Assembly (NCBI RefSeq): GCF_007096355.1
Contig: NZ_VKDF01000001.1
Location: 400,871 to 464,870 of the forward strand
Source of the DNA: Paracoccus sp. M683
Lineage (GTDB): Bacteria > Pseudomonadota > Alphaproteobacteria > Rhodobacterales > Rhodobacteraceae
DNA length: 64,000 nucleotides
Direction: 5' to 3'
The stretch's first letter is position 1. Every line of letters starts with the position of its first letter. A program made the position numbers and the translations under genes. Below are positions 9,060 through 18,104 of the stretch, piece by piece. The notes under the pieces are model-generated. The model worked only from the letters and a program-made list of their open reading frames with translations, searched no databases and was not told the DNA's origin.

Positions 9060-10813
9060 GTTTCCTCTTGGGGTCTGCGGGCGGCGGCAAGGCCATCCAG
9101 AATGCGGGTCAGGATCTGGCGGCGGGCCAGCGGGTTGGCCAGGCGCAGCACCTCGGCCCGCGCGGCGGCGGACATCTGCATGCAGCGATCGGGATTGGCG
9201 CGGGCCCAGGCCAGCTTGTCCTCCAGATCGGCGCAATGCAACTGCACCGGGATATAATGTGTCCAGGGTTTGAACCGGCCCAGATAATAGACCTCCCAGC
9301 CGTCCTCTTCCTTCAGCAGCACCGACTGGCTGTTGATGGCCCCGATGAAATTCGATCCGTGGTCATAACCCGCCAGCGTCAGCTGATAGCGGAAGCGGCT
9401 GAAATAATCGCCGCCGACGCGCGGCCGGCTATAGGGCGCCAGCAGCGGATGCGTGGTCAGATCGCGATAGCGCCAGGACAGGACCATTCCGATGTCGAAA
9501 TCCGGGTGATCCATCCAGCGCCGCAGGAAAGCCATGCGCGGCACGTCGCACAGCCGCCGAAAAGCCGCTTGCTGCGCGGTTTCATCATCACCCGCCTGGC
9601 GCAGTTCATCCAGCAGCTGATGCGAGGGCTGACGCCGCAGGCCGGCCCGTTCCACGGCCGCGCCCGAGATATTACCGCGCCAGACCAGCAGATCCTGTTT
9701 CTGTTCAAAGGGAATGAGGTCACTGCTTTCGGCACTGGGCTGGCCCGGCGCGGCGATTTCGTGCATGCCGGGCAGCGGCCACAGCACGACATTCCGGGCG
9801 CCGGCGCGACGATTATAGCACAGGATCGGCACGCCGATCGGCTTGCCCTCGGGCGATCCCATCCGCCGCACATCCTGCATGTCCACGCGAACCGGATCGT
9901 CGCGACCAAGACGCAGGATGTCGTTGATCACCCCCTCGGCACGGGCGCGCTTGAAATCCGGCTGGTGGGGCAGGACCGCCACCGGCCCGTCGCGACCCGG
10001 CAACGGGCCGATCACATAGGGCAAGACCTGACCATTCTGGGTGACGACCCGCACACCGCCATCCCATTCGCAATACAGCCCGGACACGCCCTGAACCGGG
10101 TCATCGCCGTCAGCCCCGGCCGCCACGCCCTTGAGACAATAGGCAACCACATCCTCGACCAGTTCGGGATCGTCGCGGGATGGCGCAGGGCGTGGCAAAT
10201 CCAGCGCGGTGCCCAGCTGCCGTTGCAACGTGTCACCTTGATGGGGCAGCCAGGGCTGGGGGTCGGGGGCCCGCTTCAACGGGCGCGGCAGCAGCGGCGA
10301 CAGCCGGTCGCTGAAGGCGGCAGGGCTCTGGCGATCCAAATCCACGCGGATCAGCCGGGGGTCATCGCCGAAATGGGCCTCGACGGCATCAAGATGGCTC
10401 TGCCAGTCGCGGCGCCAGATATCCGGCAGCGCCTCGATCGGCTGTTCCAGATGATGCGCATAGCAGCGCGCGGTGGCGCCGTTGCCGGCGGTCATGCGGT
10501 CCAGAATCCAGCCATCGGGATCGCGTGTGGTCAGGATGAAGCGGGCCTTGGGGAAATGATGGTCCAGAAAGGCAATGTCACGCCACGCCTCCAGCGGTGG
10601 ACGCCAGAACAGGTTCACCCGGTGCAGCCCGGTGAACAGCGTCACCTGCCCATGGCCGCGCAAGGGTTTGCGGCCCTTTGCACGCGCGACCAGGATATCG
10701 GATGCCAAGGCCCCCTTTTCGTGGCACAGCGCCTGATAACCGCTTTGACGAAACATCTGCGCCAGCCGCTGTTCACCGCAGCAATCCGGGCTGATATGCA
10801 GAAAAACCGGCAT
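9056..10813 (-). CDS. Sulfotransferase-like / GT90 (CAP10-type) glycosyltransferase fusion
   Basis: This 585-residue protein appears to have two domains. Residues 1-~180 look like a sulfotransferase: FLHISPDCCGEQRLAQMF resembles the 5'-phosphosulfate-binding start and FPKARFILTTRDPDGWILDR the 3'-phosphate region. Residues ~340-585 match family GT90 (CAP10/LPS-modifying): DLLVWRGNISG, GSNFIGAINSQSVLL, YLGRFKPWTHYIPV and ADLEDKLAWARANPDRC. GT90 enzymes transfer xylose or glucose in eukaryotes and modify surface glycans in microbes; the acceptor here is unknown. It starts 2 bases after the Fsr-like gene and overlaps allA by 4. Confidence 0.75.
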   Translation of the reverse strand: MPVFLHISPDCCGEQRLAQMFRQSGYQALCHEKGALASDILVARAKGRKPLRGHGQVTLFTGLHRVNLFWRPPLEAWRDIAFLDHHFPKARFILTTRDPDGWILDRMTAGNGATARCYAHHLEQPIEALPDIWRRDWQSHLDAVEAHFGDDPRLIRVDLDRQSPAAFSDRLSPLLPRPLKRAPDPQPWLPHQGDTLQRQLGTALDLPRPAPSRDDPELVEDVVAYCLKGVAAGADGDDPVQGVSGLYCEWDGGVRVVTQNGQVLPYVIGPLPGRDGPVAVLPHQPDFKRARAEGVINDILRLGRDDPVRVDMQDVRRMGSPEGKPIGVPILCYNRRAGARNVVLWPLPGMHEIAAPGQPSAESSDLIPFEQKQDLLVWRGNISGAAVERAGLRRQPSHQLLDELRQAGDDETAQQAAFRRLCDVPRMAFLRRWMDHPDFDIGMVLSWRYRDLTTHPLLAPYSRPRVGGDYFSRFRYQLTLAGYDHGSNFIGAINSQSVLLKEEDGWEVYYLGRFKPWTHYIPVQLHCADLEDKLAWARANPDRCMQMSAAARAEVLRLANPLARRQILTRILDGLAAARRPQEET

Positions 10814-10815
10814 CC

Positions 10816-12027
10816 TCAGACCTGGTGGCGACCGCGTTCCAGGCTGGGCAGTCGCGGCAGCAGAATCGTCAACAGCCCCAGCACCGGCAGCACCGAACAG
10901 ACAAGAAAGACCATGCGAATGCTAGTATGATCAGCCAGCACGCCCAGCATCGCCGCTGCGATCCCCCCCATGCCAAAAGCAAAGCCGAAGAACAGCCCGG
11001 CGATGGTCCCGGTCCGGCCCGGCACCAGTTCCTGCGCGAACACCACAATGGCCGGGAAGGCAGAAGCCAGGATCAGCCCGATCACGACACAAAGCAGCCC
11101 CGTCGCCACCAGCCCCACATGCGGCAGCGCCAGCGTAAAGGGCAGCACGCCGAGGATCGAGAACCAGATTACCCGCAGCGGCCCGATCCTGTCGCCAACC
11201 AGCCCGCCCAGCATGACGCCTGCCGCCATCCCCGCCAGAAACAGGAACAGCATCAACTGCGCCCCCTGCGGGCCAAGGCCAAATCGGTCGATGATGAAAA
11301 AGGTCAGATAGCTGCTCATGCTGGCCGAGTAGATATTCTTGGTAAAGACCAGGATCGCCAGCACGACGATCGCACGGATGACAACCGGGCGCGGCAGGCG
11401 CAGCGCGGTTTCGACCGGGGCGCGGTTCGCGCGGCGGCGACCTTCGGCCCAATCGCCGATCCGCCACAACAGCGCCGCCCCCAATGCCGCCGCAACGGCG
11501 AACCAGGCAACTGCGGGGCGACCAAGCGGCACCACCACGAAGGCGGCCAGCAACGGCCCCATCGACTGCCCGAAATTTCCGCCCAGCTGGAACAGCGACT
11601 GCGCGGTGCCGAACCGTCCACCCGAAGCGATTCGCGCCACGCGCGAGCTTTCGGGATGAAACACCGCCGATCCTACCCCGATCAGCATCGCGCCGGTCAG
11701 CAGCATGCCGTAATTCTGCGCCGTGCCCAGCAGCACGACCCCGATCATGGTCGCGATCATCCCCAAAGGCAGCGACTTGGGCTGCGGGTGCCGATCCGTC
11801 ACCGCGCCGATCACAGGCTGCAACAGCGATGCGGTGATCTGGAAACCCGCGCTGAGCAGCCCGATCTGGGCATAGCCCAGCGAAAACTCGACCTGAAGCA
11901 AGGGATAGATCGACGCCAGCATCGACTGCATGACGTCATTGATCAGGTGGCACAGACTGACGGCGCAAAGAACCGCCCAAGCGGTGCCCTGCGCCTGCGC
12001 GCCTATCTGCGGTCCGGTCGTTGCCAT
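10816..12027 (-). CDS. fsr: Fsr-type MFS exporter (fosmidomycin-resistance family)
   Basis: The 403-residue, ~12-helix major facilitator protein has the Fsr hallmarks: CHLINDVMQSMLASIYPLL, QITASLLQPVIGAVTDRHPQP and FHPESSRVARIASGGRFGTAQ. Family members export fosmidomycin or other small toxic compounds in exchange for protons; the natural substrate is unknown. It leads the minus operon fsr-GT90 fusion-allA-rnhB. The 193-bp gap to the divergent GntR gene carries a perfect palindrome that may control it. Confidence 0.88.
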   Translation of the reverse strand: MATTGPQIGAQAQGTAWAVLCAVSLCHLINDVMQSMLASIYPLLQVEFSLGYAQIGLLSAGFQITASLLQPVIGAVTDRHPQPKSLPLGMIATMIGVVLLGTAQNYGMLLTGAMLIGVGSAVFHPESSRVARIASGGRFGTAQSLFQLGGNFGQSMGPLLAAFVVVPLGRPAVAWFAVAAALGAALLWRIGDWAEGRRRANRAPVETALRLPRPVVIRAIVVLAILVFTKNIYSASMSSYLTFFIIDRFGLGPQGAQLMLFLFLAGMAAGVMLGGLVGDRIGPLRVIWFSILGVLPFTLALPHVGLVATGLLCVVIGLILASAFPAIVVFAQELVPGRTGTIAGLFFGFAFGMGGIAAAMLGVLADHTSIRMVFLVCSVLPVLGLLTILLPRLPSLERGRHQV

Positions 12028-12136
12028 TGGAAAACCCGTAGGGATCTGCCCCTCGTAAGCCGCTGACTAACAGCAGGGTTGGGGAATGAAAACGCTTTTC
12101 GGCAACATTCTGCCAATCCGGCGCCGTCCCGACATA

Positions 12137-12157
12137 TCTAAACAAATAAGTTTAGAC
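12137..12157. promoter_or_regulatory. Palindromic operator candidate between fsr and gntR
   Basis: TCTAAAC (12137-12143) and GTTTAGA (12150-12156) form a perfect inverted repeat with a 6-base AT spacer. The right half, GTTTAGAC, exactly fits GTNTANAC, the consensus described for HutC-subfamily GntR regulators. It sits in the 193-bp divergent region of an exporter and a HutC-type GntR gene. The site is seen; its binding protein is inferred. Confidence 0.5.
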
Positions 12158-12220
12158 TGGCTGATCTTTTGGATAGCTTCCAAGCCAAGAGCGGTTTCAG
12201 GACAATGGCCTTAACACCCC

Positions 12221-12997
12221 ATGCCACAAAGAAGTCAACAGATGAGTCGGCTGTCAGACAAAGCGGTTGCGCGCCTGCGCGGCGTCAGCCCGGATCAGTC
12301 CGGGCGAAGCACCACGACCTGGCAATCCGTCAGGAACGAGGTTCTTTTGCGTATCCGGTCGCAGGAATGGCCGGCCGGGACGCTGATCCCGACCGAAAAG
12401 CAACTGGCGCTGGAATGGGGCTGTGCGCGGGCGACCATCAACCGCGCCCTGCGCGATCTGGCGGATAATGGCATCGTCGAACGGCGGCGCAAGGTCGGCA
12501 CCCGCGTCACCGCCGCCCCCCGCCTGGAAGCAAGTCGTGAAGTGTCGACAATCCGCAGCGACATTCGCGCCCAAGGGGCCGAGTTCGGCTATCGGCTGCT
12601 GCGCAGCGAAGCCGTCGCTGCCCCGCCCGATATCGCGCGGCAACTGCAATTGTCGGACAGCGATGTGGTCCACCATGTCCAGGGGCTGTTCCTGGCCGAT
12701 CAGGCACCCTATTGCTGCCTTGCCACCTGGCTGAATACCAAGGCACTGCCTTCGCTGGAGCAGGTGGATCTGTCCGAAAGCTCGGCCGAGGAATGGCTGG
12801 ACCACGTCGCGCGGCCCAGTCACAGCCGGATTTCGATCATGGCTCTGCCCATCGGGCTGCGCTGTGCCGAGGCCATGCAACTGCAACAGGGAATGCCGGT
12901 TCTGACGATCGAGCGGACCGATTGGGCCAACACGACGCCGCTTGCCTTTTCCCGGCAGTTCTTCCCTCCGGGGCACCGGCTGGTCTACGAGGATTGA
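12221..12997 (+). CDS. GntR-family regulator, HutC subfamily (UTRA domain)
   Basis: The 258-residue protein has an N-terminal winged helix (about residues 38-95: IRSQEWPAGTLIPTEKQLAL, GCARATINRALRDLADNGIV, RKVGTRV) and a C-terminal UTRA effector domain (VVHHVQGLFLADQAPYCC to LAFSRQFFPPGHRLVYED). HutC-type regulators sense small metabolites, histidine derivatives and phosphonates among them. ATG at 12221 or 12242 could be the start. It is divergent from the Fsr-like exporter, and a palindrome fitting the HutC consensus lies between them, so control of itself and the exporter is likely. Confidence 0.9.
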   Translation: MPQRSQQMSRLSDKAVARLRGVSPDQSGRSTTTWQSVRNEVLLRIRSQEWPAGTLIPTEKQLALEWGCARATINRALRDLADNGIVERRRKVGTRVTAAPRLEASREVSTIRSDIRAQGAEFGYRLLRSEAVAAPPDIARQLQLSDSDVVHHVQGLFLADQAPYCCLATWLNTKALPSLEQVDLSESSAEEWLDHVARPSHSRISIMALPIGLRCAEAMQLQQGMPVLTIERTDWANTTPLAFSRQFFPPGHRLVYED

Positions 12998-13048
12998 CGC
13001 AGGCAGCAGCAGCCCCGCAGCCGCGACATCCAAGCGGCGGCGCGGCGC

Positions 13049-13450
13049 TCAGCCCTGCCTTGTCTTTCGGAAAACACCCGTTGCGCGGGCAATGACCGTG
13101 CCGTCCTGATGCGTCAGCACCCCGTCCAGAAACAGGGTCGAGCGACCGCCGCCCGTGACCTGCCCCAGGGCCTCGATCCGGCCGGGCCGGCCAGGGGCAA
13201 GAAAGTTCACCGTCAGCGTGATGGTTGAAAACGGATGGCGACCGGTTTCGTCCACGGTCAGGCTTGCCGTGGCCCCCATCGCATTGTCCAGCATGGCCGT
13301 CGCGATCCCGCCATGCAGGATGCCGGTGCGGTTCAGATGCTGCGGCCCAAGATCCAGACTGCACGCCGCCCGCCCGTCACCGCGTGCGACATCCAGAACA
13401 TAGCCCAACAACCGCTGCGCCCCGGTCTCATCACGGATCAGTTGGCTCAT
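13049..13450 (-). CDS. PaaI-type hotdog-fold thioesterase
   Basis: The 133-residue protein has LNRTGILHGGIATAMLDNAM, the hotdog catalytic stretch with H-G-G, followed by TITLTVNFLAPGRPGRIEA and DGTVIARATGVFRKT. Length and order match PaaI/YbgC-like acyl-CoA thioesterases. ATG at 13450 was chosen because it starts the recognisable domain and overlaps the stop of a small upstream frame (ATGA). The substrate is unknown. It converges on the gntR gene. Confidence 0.85.
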   Translation of the reverse strand: MSQLIRDETGAQRLLGYVLDVARGDGRAACSLDLGPQHLNRTGILHGGIATAMLDNAMGATASLTVDETGRHPFSTITLTVNFLAPGRPGRIEALGQVTGGGRSTLFLDGVLTHQDGTVIARATGVFRKTRQG

Positions 13451-13620
13451 GGCCGTGGGGTCCTGCTGGCGGGGCAATTCGACGGGCGGGGGGATTGTGT
13501 CATGCAGGCGTCTCGTTTCTGGTCGATAGGGGCGATCAGCACCAGAATGCCGACCATGGCGAAACAAGCAAGCCCGGCAAGAATGGGGAACGCCATCGTC
13601 ACGGGCCAGCCGACCTGCAT
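13447..13620 (-). CDS. Possible 57-residue single-span membrane protein
   Basis: An ATG at 13620 opens 57 codons. A hydrophobic stretch, roughly VTMAFPILAGLACFAMVGIL followed by VLIAPI, is long enough to cross the membrane, with a short Pro/Arg-rich tail. Its stop overlaps the thioesterase ATG as ATGA, as in most coupled gene pairs here. The ribosome site is weak. I do not recognise it, and a chance reading frame cannot be excluded. Confidence 0.35.
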   Translation of the reverse strand: MQVGWPVTMAFPILAGLACFAMVGILVLIAPIDQKRDACMTQSPRPSNCPASRTPRP

Positions 13621-13729
13621 TGCCTGATCGCCAACACGCTTTCGCGACCTCGCCAGAATTTACATCGGGCCCACTGGTGAAATCACGCCGAAAAGCCGAT
13701 GTTGAAGCCCGCCAAGACCGGAGACCTGA

Positions 13730-15004
13730 ATGACCCTGCGCCCTGCCTCTCTGTTTGCCACGCTGATCACCGGCCTGCTGGCCACCACCGCCATGGCCAC
13801 GCAGGCCACTGCCCAGAAATTCGGGACTGCCGAAATCGAGGCGGCGACTTTCACAGGCACAGACCTGCCAGCCGGGCAATCGGCGCTGACGGCCAAGGTG
13901 CAGGTCCTGCTGGATCGCTCGGGGACCTCGCCGGGGGTCATTGACGGCTTCAAGGGCGGGATGAGCGAAAGCGCGATCCGCGCATTCGAGCGTCGCGCCG
14001 GGTTGCCGGTGGATGGCGTTCTTGATGCGGCGGTCTGGGATCTGCTGCTGCCCTATGCGACGCAGCCGATCACCACCGACTACACCATTACACATGCCGA
14101 TGCCGAGGGGCTGGTGGCCAGCATCCCCGCCGATTACGCCGAAAAGGCGCAGATGGCGACGCTTGGCTATACCAGTGTCGCCGAAAAGCTGGGCGAGCGG
14201 TTTCACATGGATGAAAAGTTCATCGCCTTCCTGAATCCCGGCATCGCCCTGACCCCCGGCGCCACTATCAAGGTCGCTGCGCCCGCAAGCCCGATCAAGG
14301 CGCAGGTGACGCGGATCATCATCGACAAGACCACCCGCCGCGTCGCCGGTTACGATGCGGCGGGGACAATGGTGGTCGACTATCCGGCCACGGTCGGTTC
14401 GGATGCGACGCCCTCGCCTGCGGGCAACCATCGGGTCGTCACCATCGCCCTTGATCCCAATTATACCTATAATCCAAAGGTCAATTTCAGACAGGGCAGC
14501 AATGACAAGGTGCTGACCATTCCGCCCGGCCCCAACGGACCTGTCGGCAATGTCTGGATCGACCTGTCCAAGCCGACCTATGGCATCCACGGCACCCCCA
14601 CGCCGTCGCAGCTGTTCGTCAATCAGTCGAATGGTTGCGTGCGGCTGACCAACTGGGATGCGCGCGAACTGGCCAATATGGTCAAGCCCGGCGTCACCAC
14701 GGTCGAGTTTCTTGAACCCGGCGTGACCATCGCCGACGTGACCGGCGGAACCCCCGCCATGCTGCCGGCATCGACCACCGCAACCACCACCGCAGCCACC
14801 ATCACCGAGACGGCGACCTCGGCCCCGGCAGCGGTCACAGCCACCACCCTGCCTGCCGCCGCCATCCGCGAGGACACGACCGAACCCGACACCCCCGCCG
14901 GTGCCCCTGCATCAGTCAGCGATGACGCGCTGAGCGAAGCCCTTTCCAATGCGCTCAGTGACGGCACGATTCCGCAGACGGCGACGGGCACCGCAGGACA
15001 GTGA
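13730..15004 (+). CDS. L,D-transpeptidase (YkuD) with peptidoglycan-binding domain
   Basis: This 424-residue secreted protein has a signal peptide ending ATAQ near residue 29, then a PG_binding_1-type domain (about 50-105: VLLDRSGTSPGVIDG, GLPVDGVLD). The YkuD domain (about 192-330) has the catalytic pattern GIHGT...SNGCVRLTNWD, with Cys303 as nucleophile. It should make 3-3 peptide cross-links or attach proteins to peptidoglycan in the periplasm. The last ~95 residues are a low-complexity Thr/Ala/Pro tail. Its TGA overlaps the GTG of the extensin-like gene. Confidence 0.93.
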   Translation: MTLRPASLFATLITGLLATTAMATQATAQKFGTAEIEAATFTGTDLPAGQSALTAKVQVLLDRSGTSPGVIDGFKGGMSESAIRAFERRAGLPVDGVLDAAVWDLLLPYATQPITTDYTITHADAEGLVASIPADYAEKAQMATLGYTSVAEKLGERFHMDEKFIAFLNPGIALTPGATIKVAAPASPIKAQVTRIIIDKTTRRVAGYDAAGTMVVDYPATVGSDATPSPAGNHRVVTIALDPNYTYNPKVNFRQGSNDKVLTIPPGPNGPVGNVWIDLSKPTYGIHGTPTPSQLFVNQSNGCVRLTNWDARELANMVKPGVTTVEFLEPGVTIADVTGGTPAMLPASTTATTTAATITETATSAPAAVTATTLPAAAIREDTTEPDTPAGAPASVSDDALSEALSNALSDGTIPQTATGTAGQ

Positions 15005-15825
15005 ATATCCTTCCGGCGATTGCAGCGGCCGCAACCGCACTTGCCCTGACGGCAACTGCCGTATCGGCTCAGGACCGGATCGTCGATCAGGTGACCCGGC
15101 CGCCCCAAAAGCCGGAACAGACCGCGCCGAACCAGACTGTGCCGGCCCCGATCCCGGCACCTGACAGGCCCCGGAACGTCACCGCAGAGGAACTACCCGC
15201 GAAGGATCGCGATCCGGCACCATCCGCAGAGCCAGTGACCCGCCCTCTCTTGCGCGAATCGGATCTGAGCTATGCGGCTTGCCGCGTGACATTGATCCTG
15301 CTGGGCACCGAATACGAGGAACTGCCCCCCCTGACCGATGCCGATCGGGGCGATTGCGGCATCGCGCGGCCCATCCGGGTGACGCAGATTCTGCCGGGCG
15401 TGGCTCTGGAAGGTGGCGCAACGATGCGCTGTGATACCGCCCGCGCGCTTGGTTTCTGGCTGAAGGATTTTGTCCAGCCCGCCGCCAGCAGATTGCCCGG
15501 ATCGCCTCGACTTTCGGGCCTTCAGCTGGGCACGACCTATGATTGCCGCGCCAGGGTCGGCACCGGCGAGGCGCCGAAACTGTCCGAACACGCCCTTGGC
15601 AACGCCATCGACATCGCGGGTCTTGCCTTTGATGGTGGTGAGACGATCCCGGTCCAGCCGCGGCAGGACTCTGGCGATCTGGTCGAGGCATTCCAGCGCG
15701 CCATCAGGGGCGCAGCCTGCCTGCATTTCACCACCGTTCTCGGCCCCGGCAGCAATGCCGCACATGACGACCATCTGCATCTTGACCTTGCCGCCCGAAA
15801 CGGCGGCTGGCGCCTGTGTCAATAA
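15001..15825 (+). CDS. Extensin-like family protein (M15-like peptidase fold)
   Basis: The 274-residue protein starts with GTG overlapping the previous TGA. A signal peptide (to SAQD) and a Pro-rich linker are followed by the extensin_2-type domain. It contains the zinc-site pattern of DD-/LD-carboxypeptidase-like enzymes: SEHALGNAIDIAGL (S-x-H-x6-D) and HDDHLHLDL (H-x2-H-x-H). Paired cysteines (CRVTLILL, GDCGIARP, MRCDTAR, YDCRARV) suggest disulfides. Coupling to an L,D-transpeptidase gene supports a role in peptidoglycan trimming, which remains an inference. Confidence 0.82.
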   Translation: MNILPAIAAAATALALTATAVSAQDRIVDQVTRPPQKPEQTAPNQTVPAPIPAPDRPRNVTAEELPAKDRDPAPSAEPVTRPLLRESDLSYAACRVTLILLGTEYEELPPLTDADRGDCGIARPIRVTQILPGVALEGGATMRCDTARALGFWLKDFVQPAASRLPGSPRLSGLQLGTTYDCRARVGTGEAPKLSEHALGNAIDIAGLAFDGGETIPVQPRQDSGDLVEAFQRAIRGAACLHFTTVLGPGSNAAHDDHLHLDLAARNGGWRLCQ

Positions 15826-15856
15826 CCGGCCCATGGGGCCTTTGCCGCCGCCCCGA

Positions 15857-16588
15857 TCAGCGCCGGTGCTTCTCCATATCCAGATAGGTCGGGTCAAACC
15901 GCGCCAGCCGGCTGATGCCGGCCCAGTCCAGGATCTCGACCTCGGTTCCGGTCCAGCGCAGGAAGCCCCGATCCCTGAGGTCGCGCACCGCCCGGTTGAT
16001 GTGGATCGGCGAATAGCCAAGAATATCAGCCAGTTCGCGCTGAAGCAGTGGCAAGGTGAATTGCAGATCCGCGGCCGCACCCACCGCACCAAGCCGGGTA
16101 TAGATCTCGCATAGCAGATGCGCCAGATGCGCGCTGGACCGCAACGAAGCTGCCGCAACAAGCCATTGCCGATGAACCGCAGCATCAATCAGCGTTGCCA
16201 TCCACAACAGCCGGGTCAGATGCGGATAGGTCTCGGTGATGTCGATCAATTCATCATGGTCGACGAACTCGACCTCGGCCGGACCAAGGGCGACGACCGA
16301 ATGTTCCAGCCCGGCCAAGACAAACCCATGCAGATCGACGAAATCGCCCGGCACGTGGACGGCCGTGATCACCCGCTCATTCGGGCGCCCGACCAATTGA
16401 TGCGACCGCGCGGACATGCCTTGCAGCATCATGCAACTGCGGCGGGCGATCCGTTCCACGGGCACGATGACTTCGCCGGGGGCAAAGCTGACATGCTCGG
16501 TCTTCATCGCGCGAAGCCGGGCAAGGTCTTTGTCGCCAATTTCATCACGCCGTTGCAGATAGCGGATGAAATATTCGGTGATGGCCAT
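15857..16588 (-). CDS. Crp/Fnr-family transcription regulator
   Basis: The 243-residue protein has a cyclic-nucleotide-binding-like beta barrel (VHVPGDFVDLHGFVLAGLEH) and a C-terminal Crp-type helix-turn-helix (LLQRELADILGYSPIHINRA, VRDLRDRGFLRW). The N-terminal cysteine cluster of oxygen-sensing FNR is absent. The barrel lacks the strict cAMP-binding arginine pattern, so the signal is unknown. ATG at 16588 fits the domain start; the 116-bp gap to fliI holds no feature I can name. Confidence 0.88.
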   Translation of the reverse strand: MAITEYFIRYLQRRDEIGDKDLARLRAMKTEHVSFAPGEVIVPVERIARRSCMMLQGMSARSHQLVGRPNERVITAVHVPGDFVDLHGFVLAGLEHSVVALGPAEVEFVDHDELIDITETYPHLTRLLWMATLIDAAVHRQWLVAAASLRSSAHLAHLLCEIYTRLGAVGAAADLQFTLPLLQRELADILGYSPIHINRAVRDLRDRGFLRWTGTEVEILDWAGISRLARFDPTYLDMEKHRR

Positions 16589-16704
16589 TCGGACCCCCTT
16601 CAAGAACCGGCGGACAGTTGCAAATCGCCCTGACCGGTGCAATGGCCCGGCAAAGACAGCTAACATTGATTAACCACCAGACCCGGACATGGGTTTCCCG
16701 CCAC

Positions 16705-18042
16705 CTATCCGACGCGCGAAGCGCCGCCGACGCGGGCCGGCAGGCGAAGGGCCTCGGCCAGCGCCGCAAAGCTTTCGACCACGCTGTCACGACGCAGGGC
16801 AACAAAGCTGTCAAGCCGGGGATACAGCTTGACCGCCTCGTCCAGCCGGGGATCGGATCCGGGCGCATACAGCCCTGCCCGGATCATCAGTTCGGATTCG
16901 GCATAGGCCCCCAGGGCCGCGCGAGCATGGGCGATCTGGCGGTTCTCGGCATCACTGGCCGCAGCCGGCAAGGCACGACTGACGGAACGGACCACGTCGA
17001 TCGCCGGAAAGCGCCCGCGTTCCGCGATGGTCCGATCGAGGATGACATGTCCATCCAGAACGCCGCGCAGAATATCGGCGATAGGCTCTTCCATATCTGA
17101 TCCCGCGACGAGAACGCTGAAAATGCCGGTGATGTCGCCCGAACCTTCGGGTCCAGGGCCGGCACGTTCCGCCAATGCCATGATCATATTGGCGGTCGAG
17201 GGCGGAAATCCCCGGTCGCTGGCCTGTTCACCCGCCGACAGGGCAATCTCGCGATGTGCCTCGGCAAAGCGGGTGATCGAATCAGCCAGAAACAGCACAT
17301 GGCATCCCTGATCGCGGAAATGTTCGGCCACCGCCATGGCCGCCCAGGCACAACGCCGCCGCATCAGCGGCGACTGGTCCGAGGTCGCCGTCACGACAAC
17401 GGCCCGCTTCATGCCGTCAGCGCCCAGTGTTTCCTCGACAAATTCGCGCAGCTCGCGCCCCCGTTCGCCGATCATGGCGATGACGACGACATCCGCCTCG
17501 ACCCCACGCGCCAGCGAGGACAGCAGCGTCGATTTGCCCACGCCCGACCCCGCAAATAGGCCCATCCGCTGTCCCCGAACCAGCGGCAGCAGCGTATCCA
17601 GAACCGCCAGGCCGGTTTTCAGCCGCGCGCCAAGCCGGCGCCGCCCGGCCGCCGCCGGCGCAGCCGCGCGATAAGGCCGCGATTCCAGCCCCTGCGGCAG
17701 TGGCCGACCATCCAGCGGCTGCCCCAGAGGGTCGACAATACGCCCGATCCATGCATCGCACGGCGCGATCTCGGGGGCGCTGATCAATTCCGCCTCGATC
17801 CCGATTGACAGCCCGTCGACATTGCCCTCGACCAGGACGCTGGTGCGATCGGCCGCCAATGCCACCACCTCGCCCGCGACCTGGCGTCGACCCACCGCCA
17901 GCGAGACGCGATCGCCCACCGACGCCCGACCGCTCAGCCCCGAAATGCCGACGATCCCGGCGCGGATCTCGGATACACGGCCGTAATGCGTGACAAAGGG
18001 CTGCTGCCGCATCCGCATGATGATTGAGTCAATTTTATTCAT
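16705..18042 (-). CDS. fliI: Flagellum-specific ATPase FliI
   Basis: FliI powers unfolding and delivery of flagellar export substrates at the type III export gate. The 445-residue protein has the Walker A motif AGSGVGKST at about 164-172, IGERGRELREFVEE, the Walker B/arginine region VLFLADSITRFAEAHREIA, and the FPPSTANMIMALAERAG block. The N-terminal barrel includes VGDRVSLAVGRRQVAGEV. It is transcribed away from the flgB operon, sharing a short regulatory region with a CtrA-like site. Confidence 0.95.
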   Translation of the reverse strand: MNKIDSIIMRMRQQPFVTHYGRVSEIRAGIVGISGLSGRASVGDRVSLAVGRRQVAGEVVALAADRTSVLVEGNVDGLSIGIEAELISAPEIAPCDAWIGRIVDPLGQPLDGRPLPQGLESRPYRAAAPAAAGRRRLGARLKTGLAVLDTLLPLVRGQRMGLFAGSGVGKSTLLSSLARGVEADVVVIAMIGERGRELREFVEETLGADGMKRAVVVTATSDQSPLMRRRCAWAAMAVAEHFRDQGCHVLFLADSITRFAEAHREIALSAGEQASDRGFPPSTANMIMALAERAGPGPEGSGDITGIFSVLVAGSDMEEPIADILRGVLDGHVILDRTIAERGRFPAIDVVRSVSRALPAAASDAENRQIAHARAALGAYAESELMIRAGLYAPGSDPRLDEAVKLYPRLDSFVALRRDSVVESFAALAEALRLPARVGGASRVG

Positions 18043-18104
18043 TCCCCGTTCCCTTGTTTCTGTCCTGACCGACCTCGCTGAAACGGTTTCTAAACCTATT
18101 GGGG

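Noticed and set aside
9068..10930. 620-codon plus-strand open frame opposite the GT90 fusion
   Set aside because: Low-complexity Gln/Arg/Ala composition and complete overlap with a recognisable minus gene; a GC-rich shadow frame.
13451..14590. N-terminal extension of the thioesterase frame to 513 codons
   Set aside because: The extension runs antisense through the L,D-transpeptidase gene. The domain begins at ATG 13450, which has a coupled ATGA junction.
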